Below, one piece after another: positions 1 through 7,911 of a stretch of 64,000 nucleotides of DNA. The position numbers and the translations under genes were made by a program. The stretch covers positions 1-64,000 of the forward strand of contig ADZZ01000606.1 of the NCBI GenBank assembly GCA_000179315.1, given 5' to 3'. The stretch comes from a delta proteobacterium NaphS2 (GTDB taxonomy: Bacteria > Desulfobacterota > DSM-4660 > Desulfatiglandales > Desulfatiglandaceae). The notes under the pieces were generated by a model. It searched no databases. It saw nothing but the letters and a program-made list of their open reading frames with translations, and was not told where the DNA came from. How positions within the stretch are numbered: the first letter of the stretch is position 1; every line of letters begins with the position of its first letter.

Positions 1-268
1 CCCATGAGCCGCAAAAACGGCATCTCGGACCCACGCCGGACCACCTGGAGGGCACCTTATCACCGGATGACGGGGGTGTTGAACCCTGATCATCCACGGT
101 TTTTTTACTTTTTTTTATTCTTCGCCGACGTTCCGCCCTCCGATGGGCTTTGCGGCCTTTTTCTGTTTGCCGGTAACGGCGTTGTGCTTGTCGTCGCTGT
201 TCCGTGCGGGCTTGTTCACGACATTGATCGCTACAGTACGCCTGGCCTCTGAAACAGCTCCGGCACAC
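1..268 (-). CDS. Zinc-ribbon accessory protein of the transposon (partial)
   Basis: This is the second copy of the gene at 38302-38643, cut by the window edge. Translation starting at the GTG at 268 gives a Cys-rich N-terminus (CRSCFRG, then CSDQC) followed by an Arg-rich segment. The codons just upstream of the GTG also encode a CKSC pair in frame but no ATG, as in the other copy. Function is unknown. See the complete copy for the discussion of the start and of the A9 run. Confidence 0.55.
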   Translation of the reverse strand, partial: MCRSCFRGQAYCSDQCREQARTEQRRQAQRRYRQTEKGRKAHRRAERRRRIKKSKKTVDDQGSTPPSSGDKVPSRWSGVGPRCRFCGSW

Positions 269-417
269 ATGGAAAATGAATCCACAACTTTTACACTGGA
301 TTTTTTTTTAGAAGCCTTAAGGGCATGACGCCTTTGATCTTGAAAAGGATCAAAAGCAGACCTATGATGGGTATGCTTTATATTGTCCGGGGAAGACGGT
401 CTGCTTCTGTTTTTCCC

Positions 418-450
418 AAAAAAAGAGGCCCGAAGCGGCAACTTCGGGCC
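418..450 (-). terminator. Rho-independent terminator (copy in the left repeat)
   Basis: A 9-bp GC-rich hairpin (GGCCCGAAG/CTTCGGGCC) is followed on the minus strand by a run of Ts. It mirrors 38120-38152. It lies between the transposon terminus and the zinc-ribbon gene, where it would insulate the transposon genes from outside read-through. Confidence 0.75.
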
Positions 451-492
451 TTACCTTTTTTAATAAATCAGACCCCCCATCGCTCAGTGGGT

Positions 493-711
493 CTATATTA
501 ACTCCCCAAAATCATACCCGAAAATGGAACCAAATGCAGATTTTCCACATAACTCCACGAAAGTAAACTGAATCTCTCTTCCGCTGTCTTTTTTTCGTTC
601 AATATTTTCGCGTGTCTTGATCCCGTTCAAAACTGTCTCCCACAACAGAAACCCATCCGTGAACCAGTTTCGCTCAAGGGATCTAAGTCTCGGCAGACCA
701 CACAACTCCAA
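493..711 (-). CDS. Small ORF of unknown function in transposon end (copy 2)
   Basis: A 72-codon ORF identical to the one at 37859-38077. It begins with TTG and has no convincing ribosome site. I recognise no family. It may be spurious, but it is open in both copies. Confidence 0.25.
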   Translation of the reverse strand: MELCGLPRLRSLERNWFTDGFLLWETVLNGIKTRENIERKKDSGREIQFTFVELCGKSAFGSIFGYDFGELI

Positions 712-786
712 TTGAGGTTTAAGTTCAAAGCCCCAATGGTTCAGTTTTCATTAGCAAGGCTGGTTCGGTTAAGATTAGCGTTGAAG

Positions 787-1019
787 GGAGAATCGCGGAA
801 ATGGAAGCAGGTGGCCTTATCAGAAGGGTCTCACGTTTCGATAAGAAATACGGACAGCAATCAAATAAGTACATTTTTGATGGTCTGATTAAAGAAGCGA
901 TTCCATTTGCCGAAGAAGCAATTGCCGAACGAGAAGAAAAGAAAAAAGAAGCAGCTGCTAGACGAACCAGAAAGAAACCTAAATTAAAGGTAGTTAAGCC
1001 AAAGAAAGAAGATAGTTGA
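787..1019 (+). pseudogene. 3' fragment of a plasmid-type helix-turn-helix (HTH_36-like) protein
   Basis: The frame is open from the transposon end at 786/787 and reads RIAEMEAGGLIRR, then SRFDKKYGQQSN, then a helical region and a strongly basic Lys/Arg tail. The pattern resembles the C-terminal half of HTH_36-type replication or regulatory proteins of plasmids and integrative elements, where an xxIAxMExxGLIxR recognition region is typical. The 5' half is missing, so the transposon insertion at 786 probably truncated the gene. An ATG at 801 could start a short product, but I regard it as a remnant. A tiny membrane protein gene follows after 13 bases. Confidence 0.55.
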
Positions 1020-1032
1020 CAGGAGAAACGAT

Positions 1033-1164
1033 TTGGAATTACTATACAAAATATATTCCGAAATTGGTCCTTGGGGTCTTATCTTGATCGTACTCATCTT
1101 CATAGTTTTGAGAGGGAAATTCACTTTCACCTACCCAAAAACCTCAAAAAACAAAGAAGATTGA
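1033..1164 (+). CDS. Tiny single-pass membrane protein, TTG start
   Basis: A 43-residue ORF starts with TTG, preceded by AGGAGAAACGA, a good Shine-Dalgarno sequence. Residues about 12-27 (GPWGLILIVLIFIVLRG) form one hydrophobic helix, followed by a short basic tail. It sits just downstream of the truncated HTH gene and was probably co-transcribed with it. No ATG start exists and the ORF is very short. The ribosome site and clean transmembrane segment make it credible. Function is unknown. Confidence 0.5.
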   Translation: MELLYKIYSEIGPWGLILIVLIFIVLRGKFTFTYPKTSKNKED

Positions 1165-1229
1165 GCAATACCATAGATATGACCGAATCACATCTCCCAA
1201 AAGCATTCGAATTTTCGGATCAAATACCT

Positions 1230-1313
1230 TTAGGCGGTGGGACTCGAACCCACACGGAGGTAACCCCCACCGGATTGGAAATCCGGCGCGTCTACCAGTT
1301 TCGCCACGCCCCT
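1230..1313 (-). tRNA. Type II tRNA-like gene with apparent UCC anticodon, possibly degenerate
   Basis: The minus strand shows a D-arm typical of tRNA-Leu (TGGCGAAACTGGTAGACGC) and a 5-bp anticodon stem CCGGA/TCCGG with loop TTTCCAA. A long class II variable arm and a canonical T-arm (GTGGG TTCGAGT CCCAC) follow. The loop reads UCC at positions 34-36, a glycine anticodon, which does not fit a leucine-like type II body. The acceptor stem pairs only at its inner five positions (one of them G-U), the outer two pairs fail, and no CCA is encoded. It may be a decayed tRNA-Leu carried by mobile DNA. A functional noncanonical tRNA is possible but unlikely. Confidence 0.55.
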
Positions 1314-1666
1314 ATATGCCTGACAAAAGTCGTGCACACAGTTGTATGAAGATAGTATATCTCAGATAAAACCTGTCAACCATTTAATTCCAAAAAACCT
1401 GTTTTTCTCTTCTTTCCCTGAACTATTTGTGTCCACATCCTAAGTCAATCCGGCGACTATGGACTAAGACTATGACCCGCTAGAAGAGTAAGGCATCACG
1501 TAGCATTCATTATTTTGAGTTCCTCTTCCGTTATGCCATACAGTGTCAGCGGTTCCGTGAAAAAGCACAAAAACCGGCGATTTGAAAATGCAGTCATTTA
1601 GAGGAGCCTTTAAGGTTGGCCGGAACCCGGAAAAGGGCTCCGGCCCTAGTTGAAAAGATTGTAGGA

Positions 1667-2413
1667 TTAACCGTCGATTGTGTCCTTCATTCGGTAGCTT
1701 TTCCCCTTGATGAGAACGGTTTCGGCATGGTGTAAGAGCCTGTCGAGGATGGCGGACGTAAGCGTTGCATCGTTGTTAAAGATTTCAGACCAGTCTTGAT
1801 ATGCACGGTTGGAAGTGATGACCATGGCGCCCTGTTCGTATCGAAGGCTGATAATTTGAAACAGGAGATCGGCCCCTTTCTTGTCAATGGGAAGATAGCC
1901 CAGTTCATCGAGAATCAGAAGAGACGGTTTCGTGTACTTTTTGAGTTCCCGCTTCAGGTGTCCGGCAGCGTGGGCCGCGGAAAGGGTGTTGATCACATCG
2001 ATGGCGGATGTAAACAGGACGGAATATCCTTCCAGACAGGCGTTGTAGCCGAGTGCGGATGCCAGATGAGTTTTTCCAACGCCTACACTTCCCAGGAAAA
2101 TCACATTGGCCTTTTTGTCGATGAACTTCAATCGAAAAAGATCCTGAATCTCAAGACGGTTGATGCTCTGCGGCCAGTTCCATTGAAACTGGTCCAGGGT
2201 TTTGATGACCGGGAACCTGGCGAACCGGATACGCCTTTTTGTGGCGCGGTCCTGCCTGAAAGAGGCTTCCCCCTCGATGAGCTTGGCAACATACTGCACA
2301 TGCGCCCAGTTTTTCCGGGCCGCTTCTTTGGCCATGGGGTCGTAATGATCCCGAATAAAGGGAAGTTTCAAATATGACAGATTGTTTTCAATGTTCGATT
2401 CAAATTTGTCCAT
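1667..2413 (-). CDS. istB: IstB-like ATP-binding transposition helper
   Basis: This 248-residue AAA+ ATPase of the IstB/DnaC type assists the IstA transposase in target capture in the IS21 family. Walker A GSVGVGKTH lies near residue 108 and Walker B LLILDELGY near residue 165. An approximately 100-residue helical N-terminal region precedes the ATPase core, as in other IstB proteins. Length is normal (about 245-260). It overlaps the end of istA by 14 bases, so translation is probably coupled. It is intact. Confidence 0.93.
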   Translation of the reverse strand: MDKFESNIENNLSYLKLPFIRDHYDPMAKEAARKNWAHVQYVAKLIEGEASFRQDRATKRRIRFARFPVIKTLDQFQWNWPQSINRLEIQDLFRLKFIDKKANVIFLGSVGVGKTHLASALGYNACLEGYSVLFTSAIDVINTLSAAHAAGHLKRELKKYTKPSLLILDELGYLPIDKKGADLLFQIISLRYEQGAMVITSNRAYQDWSEIFNNDATLTSAILDRLLHHAETVLIKGKSYRMKDTIDG

Positions 2414-3881
2414 GGGGCTCCTTTCCGTTATTCTGATAAACGTTGAGGTTCGGCTGATCCACCTTCAGTTCAAGGAGATCTTCCCGGCGGGTCAAATGAA
2501 GCGCACCCGGCTCAGGCAATACTCGGGAGCGCTGCTCAAGAATGTTGGCGATGTACTCCGAAGAAAAGGCCTGGAAATGAAACGCATCCTCCATGGCCCT
2601 GGCTACCGATTCAGTGGAGTATATCTCGCTCAACGCGACAATCTTGCGTACATGATGCATGGGGTTCATTCGACGCTGTTCCATTTTCCGGTAATACTGC
2701 TGCGCCCTTTTGGAAAGGGCCATAAACCGCATGAATAATTTCTGATCCCGGGCCTTTTTTCGCTGAACCAATAATGGTTTTACGTGATCCGGGTCTTCAA
2801 AATCCTGATGACGGTCGTAACTGCGTTCATGACGGGCGATGAGTTTGTCCTGAAAATAGATGCAAAGCCTGTCGGGATAGGCTTTCAACAGCAAACGCAA
2901 TCCGGCATATTCGGCAGGGACCGAGTATTTGTTGGTATCGAGCGTTATGCGAAACTGGCTGGAAGCCCTGACCTGGCTGATGGCGCCCACATCAAACGGG
3001 TTGTGGGGCAACGGATTTAAAAGACTCTTTTCCTCCTCAAAAAGATCGATCGGTCTTTTACGGGTAACTCCGTGAATGCGGACGTTGGCGATGTTGTCCA
3101 ACCAGTACCCGGCAGCCGGTCCAAGGGCCTGAAAATCAGGAATACGGAGTCCCGCAAGGAAGTTCTTCTTCACATAGCCCACGGCATTTTCCACACGCCC
3201 TTTTTCGTTTCCCTTGCCCACGTTGCAGGGGGTGATGGTAAAACCGTAGTGGTTGGCAAAATCGAGATACTTGGGGTTAAAGGTGGGGTCCTGCCCCACA
3301 ATCCGTCTCAAGACAGCGGACTTGAGATTGTCCACCATGATTTTTTTGGGACATGTCCCAAAGAAATGAAAGGCATTTTGATGGCAGGACAAAAAATGTT
3401 CCATGGTTTGTGAAACGGTAAACTCCACATAGGCCATTCGGCTGTAACACATGACCATGACAAAAAAACTCAGTCTTCTTTTGGTGGATCCCACGGGTAC
3501 TGAGCCGTAGGAACCCCAGTCCACTTGGGCGCATTCGCCAGGGGCAAATGAAAGGGTCAGATAGGGCGATACTTTGGGAGGACGGACTTTTCGAACGTAC
3601 TTTTTGACAATGGAATAGCCCCCTTCAAAACCCTTTTCCCGAATACGCGCAAGTATCTGGGCGGCCGAATAGGGATAGGCTTCGAGATCACGGATAATAT
3701 CCTTTTTGAAAGGATCCAGTTTACTGGGTCTCCAGCCTGATTTTCTGGGCATATAACGCTCTTCCGAGACCCATTTTCGAACGGTTCGGCTGTTCAGGGA
3801 AAGTTCCCTGGCGATTTGTTCGGCGTTCAGATTATTACGCTTGAGTTCTTTGATTTGACAGAACGTCTCATAATCGATCAT
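2400..3881 (-). CDS. istA: IS21-family transposase IstA
   Basis: This 493-residue DDE transposase has an N-terminal helix-turn-helix (residues about 18-40) that would bind the element ends. A retroviral-integrase-type core follows, with D121 (in QVDWG), D184 (in MVDNL) and E231 (in GRVENAVG) as the likely catalytic triad. A C-terminal Mu-type beta-barrel region (residues about 310-370, NKYSVPAEYAGL) follows the core. The gene overlaps the upstream winged-helix gene by 14 bases and istB by 14 bases, so the four genes behave as one translationally coupled operon. Length is typical and no lesion is seen. Confidence 0.93.
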   Translation of the reverse strand: MIDYETFCQIKELKRNNLNAEQIARELSLNSRTVRKWVSEERYMPRKSGWRPSKLDPFKKDIIRDLEAYPYSAAQILARIREKGFEGGYSIVKKYVRKVRPPKVSPYLTLSFAPGECAQVDWGSYGSVPVGSTKRRLSFFVMVMCYSRMAYVEFTVSQTMEHFLSCHQNAFHFFGTCPKKIMVDNLKSAVLRRIVGQDPTFNPKYLDFANHYGFTITPCNVGKGNEKGRVENAVGYVKKNFLAGLRIPDFQALGPAAGYWLDNIANVRIHGVTRKRPIDLFEEEKSLLNPLPHNPFDVGAISQVRASSQFRITLDTNKYSVPAEYAGLRLLLKAYPDRLCIYFQDKLIARHERSYDRHQDFEDPDHVKPLLVQRKKARDQKLFMRFMALSKRAQQYYRKMEQRRMNPMHHVRKIVALSEIYSTESVARAMEDAFHFQAFSSEYIANILEQRSRVLPEPGALHLTRREDLLELKVDQPNLNVYQNNGKEPHGQI

Positions 3882-4251
3882 GGCTGACCTCCATCATCTG
3901 TTTTAAAATCCGTCCCAGCGACTGGGGGTCTCCTGATCGTTTTTGGGGATGATGGTCCAATGCCAGCACCTGGTAAAGGGGCTTTTTGTGAGCCACCAGG
4001 CCCGCACGGATCAGCTCTTCCCTGGACTGTTCCAACGTGGACGGGGCCATGGAAAGCCGTTCGGAAATAGCAGGTCTGAATAATAGCTGAGACCCTGAGC
4101 GTCTGAAACCGTTACAGGATAGATATAGAGCGCCTGCCGGGTGGCTTAATTTCTCGATGTGATGCTCACGCACCAGACGGTGATCGACCCAACTGAACTG
4201 CTTGGGAATCTTACGGATACGCTGTGGACAAATGGGATGTTTCCTGACCAT
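3868..4251 (-). CDS. Winged-helix-like accessory protein of IS21-like transposon
   Basis: A 127-residue protein of no named family. By eye it aligns with the product of 38640-39059 in the other transposon. Both begin with a basic PQRIRKI/PKRIRKI motif followed by an aromatic-rich stretch ending in HR (FSWVDHR here). Both end with a recognition-helix-like segment (LEQSREELIRAGLV here) followed by a short strand, YQVLAL here, in place of the wing. A DNA-binding role, perhaps as regulator or end-binding cofactor, is an inference from this layout. It overlaps the zinc-ribbon gene by 41 bases and istA by 14. Confidence 0.7.
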   Translation of the reverse strand: MVRKHPICPQRIRKIPKQFSWVDHRLVREHHIEKLSHPAGALYLSCNGFRRSGSQLLFRPAISERLSMAPSTLEQSREELIRAGLVAHKKPLYQVLALDHHPQKRSGDPQSLGRILKQMMEVSHDRL

Positions 4252-4735
4252 GACTGCCTCCTTTTAAAAAAACGGGTTTTTCCAAAAAGTCGTTCCCCAA
4301 TTCTCTCAAACGGCGGGTGATCATGGCTATGTCATCTTGTAACGCATTTCCAGTTAAGTGGGCGATTAGGCCAATTAAAACAGAACGTTGCTCCAATAAG
4401 ATATCTTGTAACCCATTGGGAGTTAATTCCGAGTTAAGTATATGATTTTGTTTTGTATCCGCCGATAAGGGATCTTGTAACGCATTTTCCTTGGATGGTC
4501 TCCGCCAGTACCCCGGATGATCCCTGCGCCACTGCTGTACCCTTGTGACATTTTCAGGTCCCCGGAAGTAGTTGCGGTTTTCAGGCTTGTTGAGCCACCG
4601 CTTTTGACTTTCCGCCTTGCCGGCTTTCCGGCATGCAGGTCTCGAACAGAATTGTTGACGGCCATTACTACGTGGATCAGGGTGGAACAACTCTCTGCAA
4701 TGTCGGCATCTTTTCCTTCTCTCGGCTTTTCCCAT
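4211..4735 (-). CDS. Zinc-ribbon accessory protein of IS21-like transposon
   Basis: A 174-residue first gene of the transposon operon. Residues 10-35 hold CRHC and CSRPAC, four cysteines spaced like a treble-clef or zinc-ribbon knuckle, in a very basic context (KAERRKRC, then KAESQKRW). The rest is polar, with a helical region near residues 110-150 (LEQRSVLIGLIAHL). The same domain type (basic, CxxC plus CxxxC/CxxxxC) opens the operon at 38302. This resembles small uncharacterised proteins found before transposase genes, and no biochemical function can be given. The product could bind transposon DNA or dampen transposition. Confidence 0.65.
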   Translation of the reverse strand: MGKAERRKRCRHCRELFHPDPRSNGRQQFCSRPACRKAGKAESQKRWLNKPENRNYFRGPENVTRVQQWRRDHPGYWRRPSKENALQDPLSADTKQNHILNSELTPNGLQDILLEQRSVLIGLIAHLTGNALQDDIAMITRRLRELGNDFLEKPVFLKGGSHGQETSHLSTAYP

Positions 4736-5101
4736 CGGTTTAACCCCCCAAAACCAATGGTCACATTTTTAAAGCCGCAACAGAAGAAAATCAAAAAAAG
4801 AAGAAAAGGGCAGGAAGGGAAGAAAGATTTTATAAAATGATTTTTTTGAAGAATATGGATTAAGAAGATTTTGTTTGATGTGTATTTTCAAATGACCCGT
4901 TTTCGAAGAAAATCAGATCGCCGCTGACACTTGAAAAGCGGGAACCCGTGTGGGACGAGTCCACGGTTTTTTGATGCCCGTCCCGTCACCGGGCAAAGGG
5001 CATCATAATCAAGCCCTGCCGCGGTCCTTGATTCTTTTGAGGCCCCATGGGGATGCCTTTGGTGAGAAAGGCCGGTTTATGCCGGGGGCACATGTTTTTC
5101 C

Positions 5102-5353
5102 CTAGCGGCGTGGTGGATTCCGAAGATCCGTTTTAATGTTCAGTTCCTTTTTAATTTCGCTAAGATCGTCGAGTACTTTTTTTGAATTTATCCTATTCTT
5201 ATAGGCCATCAGGATCAATTTCACAGAGACAAGAAATACCGCGGTTTCAAGCAATAAATCATGCGTAAAACCTTTGGTCAACAATGCTAAAATAAATAGA
5301 ACAAATGTGATTATAATAATGATTGAAGATCCAAAATCGATATACCTTTTCAT
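5102..5353 (-). CDS. Small two-helix membrane protein
   Basis: I chose the ATG at 5353 because GGAGGAAAG lies directly before it; an upstream in-frame start at 5416 lacks such a site. The 83-residue product has two hydrophobic helices (residues about 9-26 and 32-50), a charged linker, and a Lys/Glu-rich soluble tail. It lies next to the ecotin pseudogene in the same orientation. No family is recognised. Confidence 0.55.
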   Translation of the reverse strand: MKRYIDFGSSIIIIITFVLFILALLTKGFTHDLLLETAVFLVSVKLILMAYKNRINSKKVLDDLSEIKKELNIKTDLRNPPRR

Positions 5354-5438
5354 CTTTCCTCCGTAGGGCTCTTTTAGAAAAAATGGTCGAGCGTAGCTGA
5401 ATTCCCGTCCTTGCACATGGCAAGGTTGTGCAATGACA

Positions 5439-5915
5439 TCACCCTTTCTCCATCGTCTTCATCTCTGATCCGGCGCTCCATATCCGGTAGCGCACCTCAA
5501 CGTCCTCGGGTGCATATACGACCACGGGCAGACGACTGTTGTAACGAATGAGGTATGGCTCTCCGCCCAGCGCAACGAAACGATCAACCTGCGGCGTATT
5601 CGGGTCAACCGCCATGCGCGTACCTGCCATCGGCCCTAACTCGCTGACCGTATACCGAGTGAATCCCCACCCCATGATTGTCTATGCATGAATCCTGCCA
5701 CCGAAGAAATACTTGTTCTTTTTGTCGACCCGGACAATCTTTCCCACGATCAGTTCCACTTTAAACAGAGATTCATCCTGCTGTTGGGGAAGTTGCAGGA
5801 CATGCCTCACCATTCCTTTCCCTGCCGGCGGAAACGCCTTCATTTTATCTGCCGCTTGGACGAAAACTGCCGTGACAAGCATCAGAACTACTGCGAGCGG
5901 GGCGCTCTTTTTCAT
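5439..5915 (-). pseudogene. eco: Ecotin (periplasmic serine-protease inhibitor) with in-frame amber codon
   Basis: The ATG at 5915 follows AAGGAGCCAGTT and opens a Sec signal peptide (MKKSAPLAVVLMLVTAVFVQ, then AA). The mature part matches the ecotin fold: GKGMVRHVLQLPQQQDES, VELIVGK, GGRI, GWGF, and near the end LIRYNSRLPVVVYAPEDV and EVRYRIW. Total length is 158 codons against about 162 for the Escherichia coli protein. One TAG at 5682-5684 interrupts the same frame, at a position where E. coli ecotin has Lys in its ENKTLE loop. Coding capacity on both sides is undamaged. It is either a recent nonsense mutation or, less likely, a recoded codon. Confidence 0.85.
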
Positions 5916-6030
5916 AACTGGCTCCTTTATCCTAAATAACCAAATGTTCAGGCGCAGCCAGGGCAACGTAAAATTCGATTATTAGAGGCTGCCCCGCACT
6001 GGATCTCTACTGGAACAACACGGACGGCAA

Positions 6031-6831
6031 TTAGCCTCTTCGGGCAATTGCTTTGAAAAAAGTGTAGCAAAAAACCCCATCTGATTCAGTTGTTCGAGAC
6101 AATCCCCTGATACCGTCATCAAATGTTTTTGGGTCAATTAAACCTTGGTTAATGGATGATTCACGTACACCCTCGATCATCGCTGTGAACGTATTTTTAA
6201 TGAAACCTTCGACAAGTTGAGGTCTGCTTGAATCAACGTAGACCATACGCGGCGATACTTTGATCACACAAAAACCCGCCCTATCTAAAATGGGATAAAG
6301 CTCTCGGCCGATATTTGCATTGCCGCCTGCTCCCTTTTGTAACTTAACTTGGCATTGAATCGCCTTATGCGAATCCTGATTGTCAGGATAAAAATAAGTG
6401 GATCCGTGATCTCCCTCGATAGAGGTAATGGTACCTCCAACTTTGAGGAAGGTCTTAAGACATTTCAGCGCTTCAACCGGTTGTTCTAAATGCTCAAGTA
6501 CGAAACAAACAAAGATATGATCGAAAGATTCCGGTTCAAAAGGCAAATTGAAAATGTCTGCTTGTTTGAAACATACATTTGTGTACCCGGCTTTTTCAAT
6601 CCTCTCCCGGGCCTCTACAATCGAGCTGCTGGAAATATCGATTGAAGTGATATGCGCATCGGGGCTATTGCACGCCAAAGTTACGGTTTGAGCACCGACA
6701 CCACACCCTGCCTCGAGAACTTCGCTGCCATCCTCATAAAAGGTGTCGGAATGCAGCAAGTCAACAAGTGTTGAGGCTTGATCCTGCAATCGTATATTTT
6801 CTCTTTGATTGTATCCATGTACATATTTCAT
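6031..6831 (-). CDS. Class I SAM-dependent methyltransferase
   Basis: This 266-residue cytosolic enzyme has a Rossmann methyltransferase core. Motif I is VLEAGCGVGAQT (residues about 38-50). The motif II acidic residue is in ITSIDIS, motif III is KQADIFNLPF, and a motif IV-like DHIFVCFVLEHL follows. It resembles the UbiE/Methyltransf_11 and Methyltransf_31 families, so methyl transfer from SAM is secure but the substrate is unknown. The C-terminal 90 residues are a helical lid. It is a monocistron between the ecotin pseudogene and a truncated cupin. No lesion is visible. Confidence 0.85.
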   Translation of the reverse strand: MKYVHGYNQRENIRLQDQASTLVDLLHSDTFYEDGSEVLEAGCGVGAQTVTLACNSPDAHITSIDISSSSIVEARERIEKAGYTNVCFKQADIFNLPFEPESFDHIFVCFVLEHLEQPVEALKCLKTFLKVGGTITSIEGDHGSTYFYPDNQDSHKAIQCQVKLQKGAGGNANIGRELYPILDRAGFCVIKVSPRMVYVDSSRPQLVEGFIKNTFTAMIEGVRESSINQGLIDPKTFDDGIRGLSRTTESDGVFCYTFFKAIARRG

Positions 6832-6930
6832 ATTGATGTCCTGTTTCTATAACGAACGAAAGAGGCCTTTATTCATTTAATGTTCCCGCCGGATCAGCGC
6901 TGTTTGCGGGGTCCGTGTGAAGCCTGGGGA

Positions 6931-7290
6931 TTATGCATCCCCTGTTGGTACAATACCGGCAGTTTCAATCATCAAGACCACTGTCTTTTCAGGTGCTCTG
7001 GTTTTATGTACAATACCCTTGGACACAACGTACCCTTGATGCTGTTTCAATGTGATGGTTTCACTGTTTTCGATATCAATTAGGAGTTCTCCATTTAATG
7101 TGAAGAAAAATCCATCTTCAACATCGTGCTTATGCCACTCTCCTTTCAGAATTCCAAGCCGTACTACAGATTCGTTTACTTGGCACAATGTTTGATTGTA
7201 CCATCCATCAGTGCATTTTTCTACTAAGGAGGCTAGAAATAATAACCTGAACAATATCAGTTGTTGTTTGGATAAATTTTGTAGTTCCAT
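6931..7290 (-). pseudogene. Cupin-domain protein, 5' end replaced by transposase debris
   Basis: Residues about 30-119 form a small cupin: GEWHKHDVEDGFFFTLNGEL carries the first cupin motif (H, H, E/D) and GYVVSKGIVHKTRAPE the second. The usual N-terminal approximately 20 residues of this family are absent. The frame instead opens within the 3' end of an ISAzo13-type transposase fragment (7257-7540), giving an unrelated hydrophobic start. The original start codon was probably lost when that sequence arrived. A chimeric product could still be made. Confidence 0.6.
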
Positions 7291-7540
7291 TCACCGTGAA
7301 ATTCATCGCGAACGATTGACAGTTTTGCCATGTCTTCGTCCGAGATTTTGATACCTGTAGGATAGAACGTATAGTTAATCTCGGATCGGATTGCCAGCCC
7401 TTTTGCAGTACGTGTGTTGGCAATAAGTTGAACGACCACAGCTTGGCTTTCCAGAGGACGGCCGCGCCAGTTCTCTGTAATGTGGCAGAACATGCGACGT
7501 TCGATTTTATTCCATTTGCTGGTTCCGGGTGGAAATCGGA
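7257..7540 (-). pseudogene. ISAzo13-family transposase, C-terminal fragment
   Basis: About 90 codons encode the conserved tail of ISAzo13-type (Rhodopirellula-type DDE) transposases. FPPGTSKWNKIERRMFCHI is followed by TENWRGRPLES, then YPTGIKISDEDM and FHGEWNYKIYP. The rest of the gene is missing. It is dead debris lying between the cupin remnant and another gene remnant. Confidence 0.8.
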
Positions 7541-7632
7541 TCCGACATCTTTGAAAAAACCATTAACGAGATGATGCCGCCGGCCAAGGTCCCCATCAAT
7601 CTGCAGGCTTTTTCCTGGGGCCGGGCGGCCTG
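7540..7632 (+). pseudogene. C-terminal remnant of an unidentified gene
   Basis: About 30 codons run in one frame to a TGA at 7630-7632 (SDIFEKTINEMMPPAKVPIN, then LQAFSWGRAA). The reading looks protein-like but has no start and no identifiable upstream part. It joins the ISAzo13 fragment head-on at a GGATCCGA sequence. Source gene unknown. Confidence 0.3.
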
Positions 7633-7911
7633 ACCTAAAATCGGCCCTCGTTCCGGGCCTTCCAAGTTGGGAAATACCGGCACATGTTAAGTCCAAGGTG
7701 TTCGACAACTATAAATAAAGACTTTAAATGATGTGAGGAAATGATTTGAATTAATCTGGGTAGGAAGTAGCCGAAAGATGGCCGCTTCTCTGAATACGGG
7801 TCTATACAGGGTGTTTTACGTTCCTCTCATTGAATGTGGCCGCTTTACAGAAATCTCGGGGATTGCTCCCCGGTGGCTGGCAGCCTTTCGGAGCGGGATT
7901 CTCACCCACTA

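Larger units (their letters stand above)
1..786 (-). mobile_element. Truncated second copy of the five-gene IS21-like transposon (left end)
   Basis: Bases 1-786 are the reverse complement of 37784-38569, with x pairing to 38570-x, and identity is apparently complete wherever I compared the two. The match stops exactly at 786/787, where the sequence enters a truncated plasmid-type gene, so 786 is the element terminus. The copy carries the terminal repeat array, a small unknown ORF, a terminator and the start of the zinc-ribbon gene, then runs off the left window edge. Whether the rest of the transposon is intact outside the window cannot be seen. Confidence 0.85.
1544..4929 (-). mobile_element. 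IS21-like transposon with zinc-ribbon and winged-helix accessory genes
   Basis: The element is bounded by inverted ends starting TGTCAGCGG at 1544 and ending CCGCTGACA at 4929. A second matching block (ATTTGAAAATxCA) lies about 36 bases inside each end, as expected for the multiple internal repeats of IS21 ends. Four minus-strand genes overlap head to tail: zinc-ribbon protein, winged-helix-like protein, IstA, IstB. The last two are the normal IS21 pair. The first two are not part of standard IS21 elements and have counterparts in the transposon at 37784-45216. I found no target-site duplication in the immediate flanks. Confidence 0.85.

Noticed and set aside
1071-1349. 92-codon plus-strand frame across the tRNA-like gene
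   Set aside because: It runs antisense through a tRNA-like cloverleaf and out of frame with the small membrane protein. No ribosome site.
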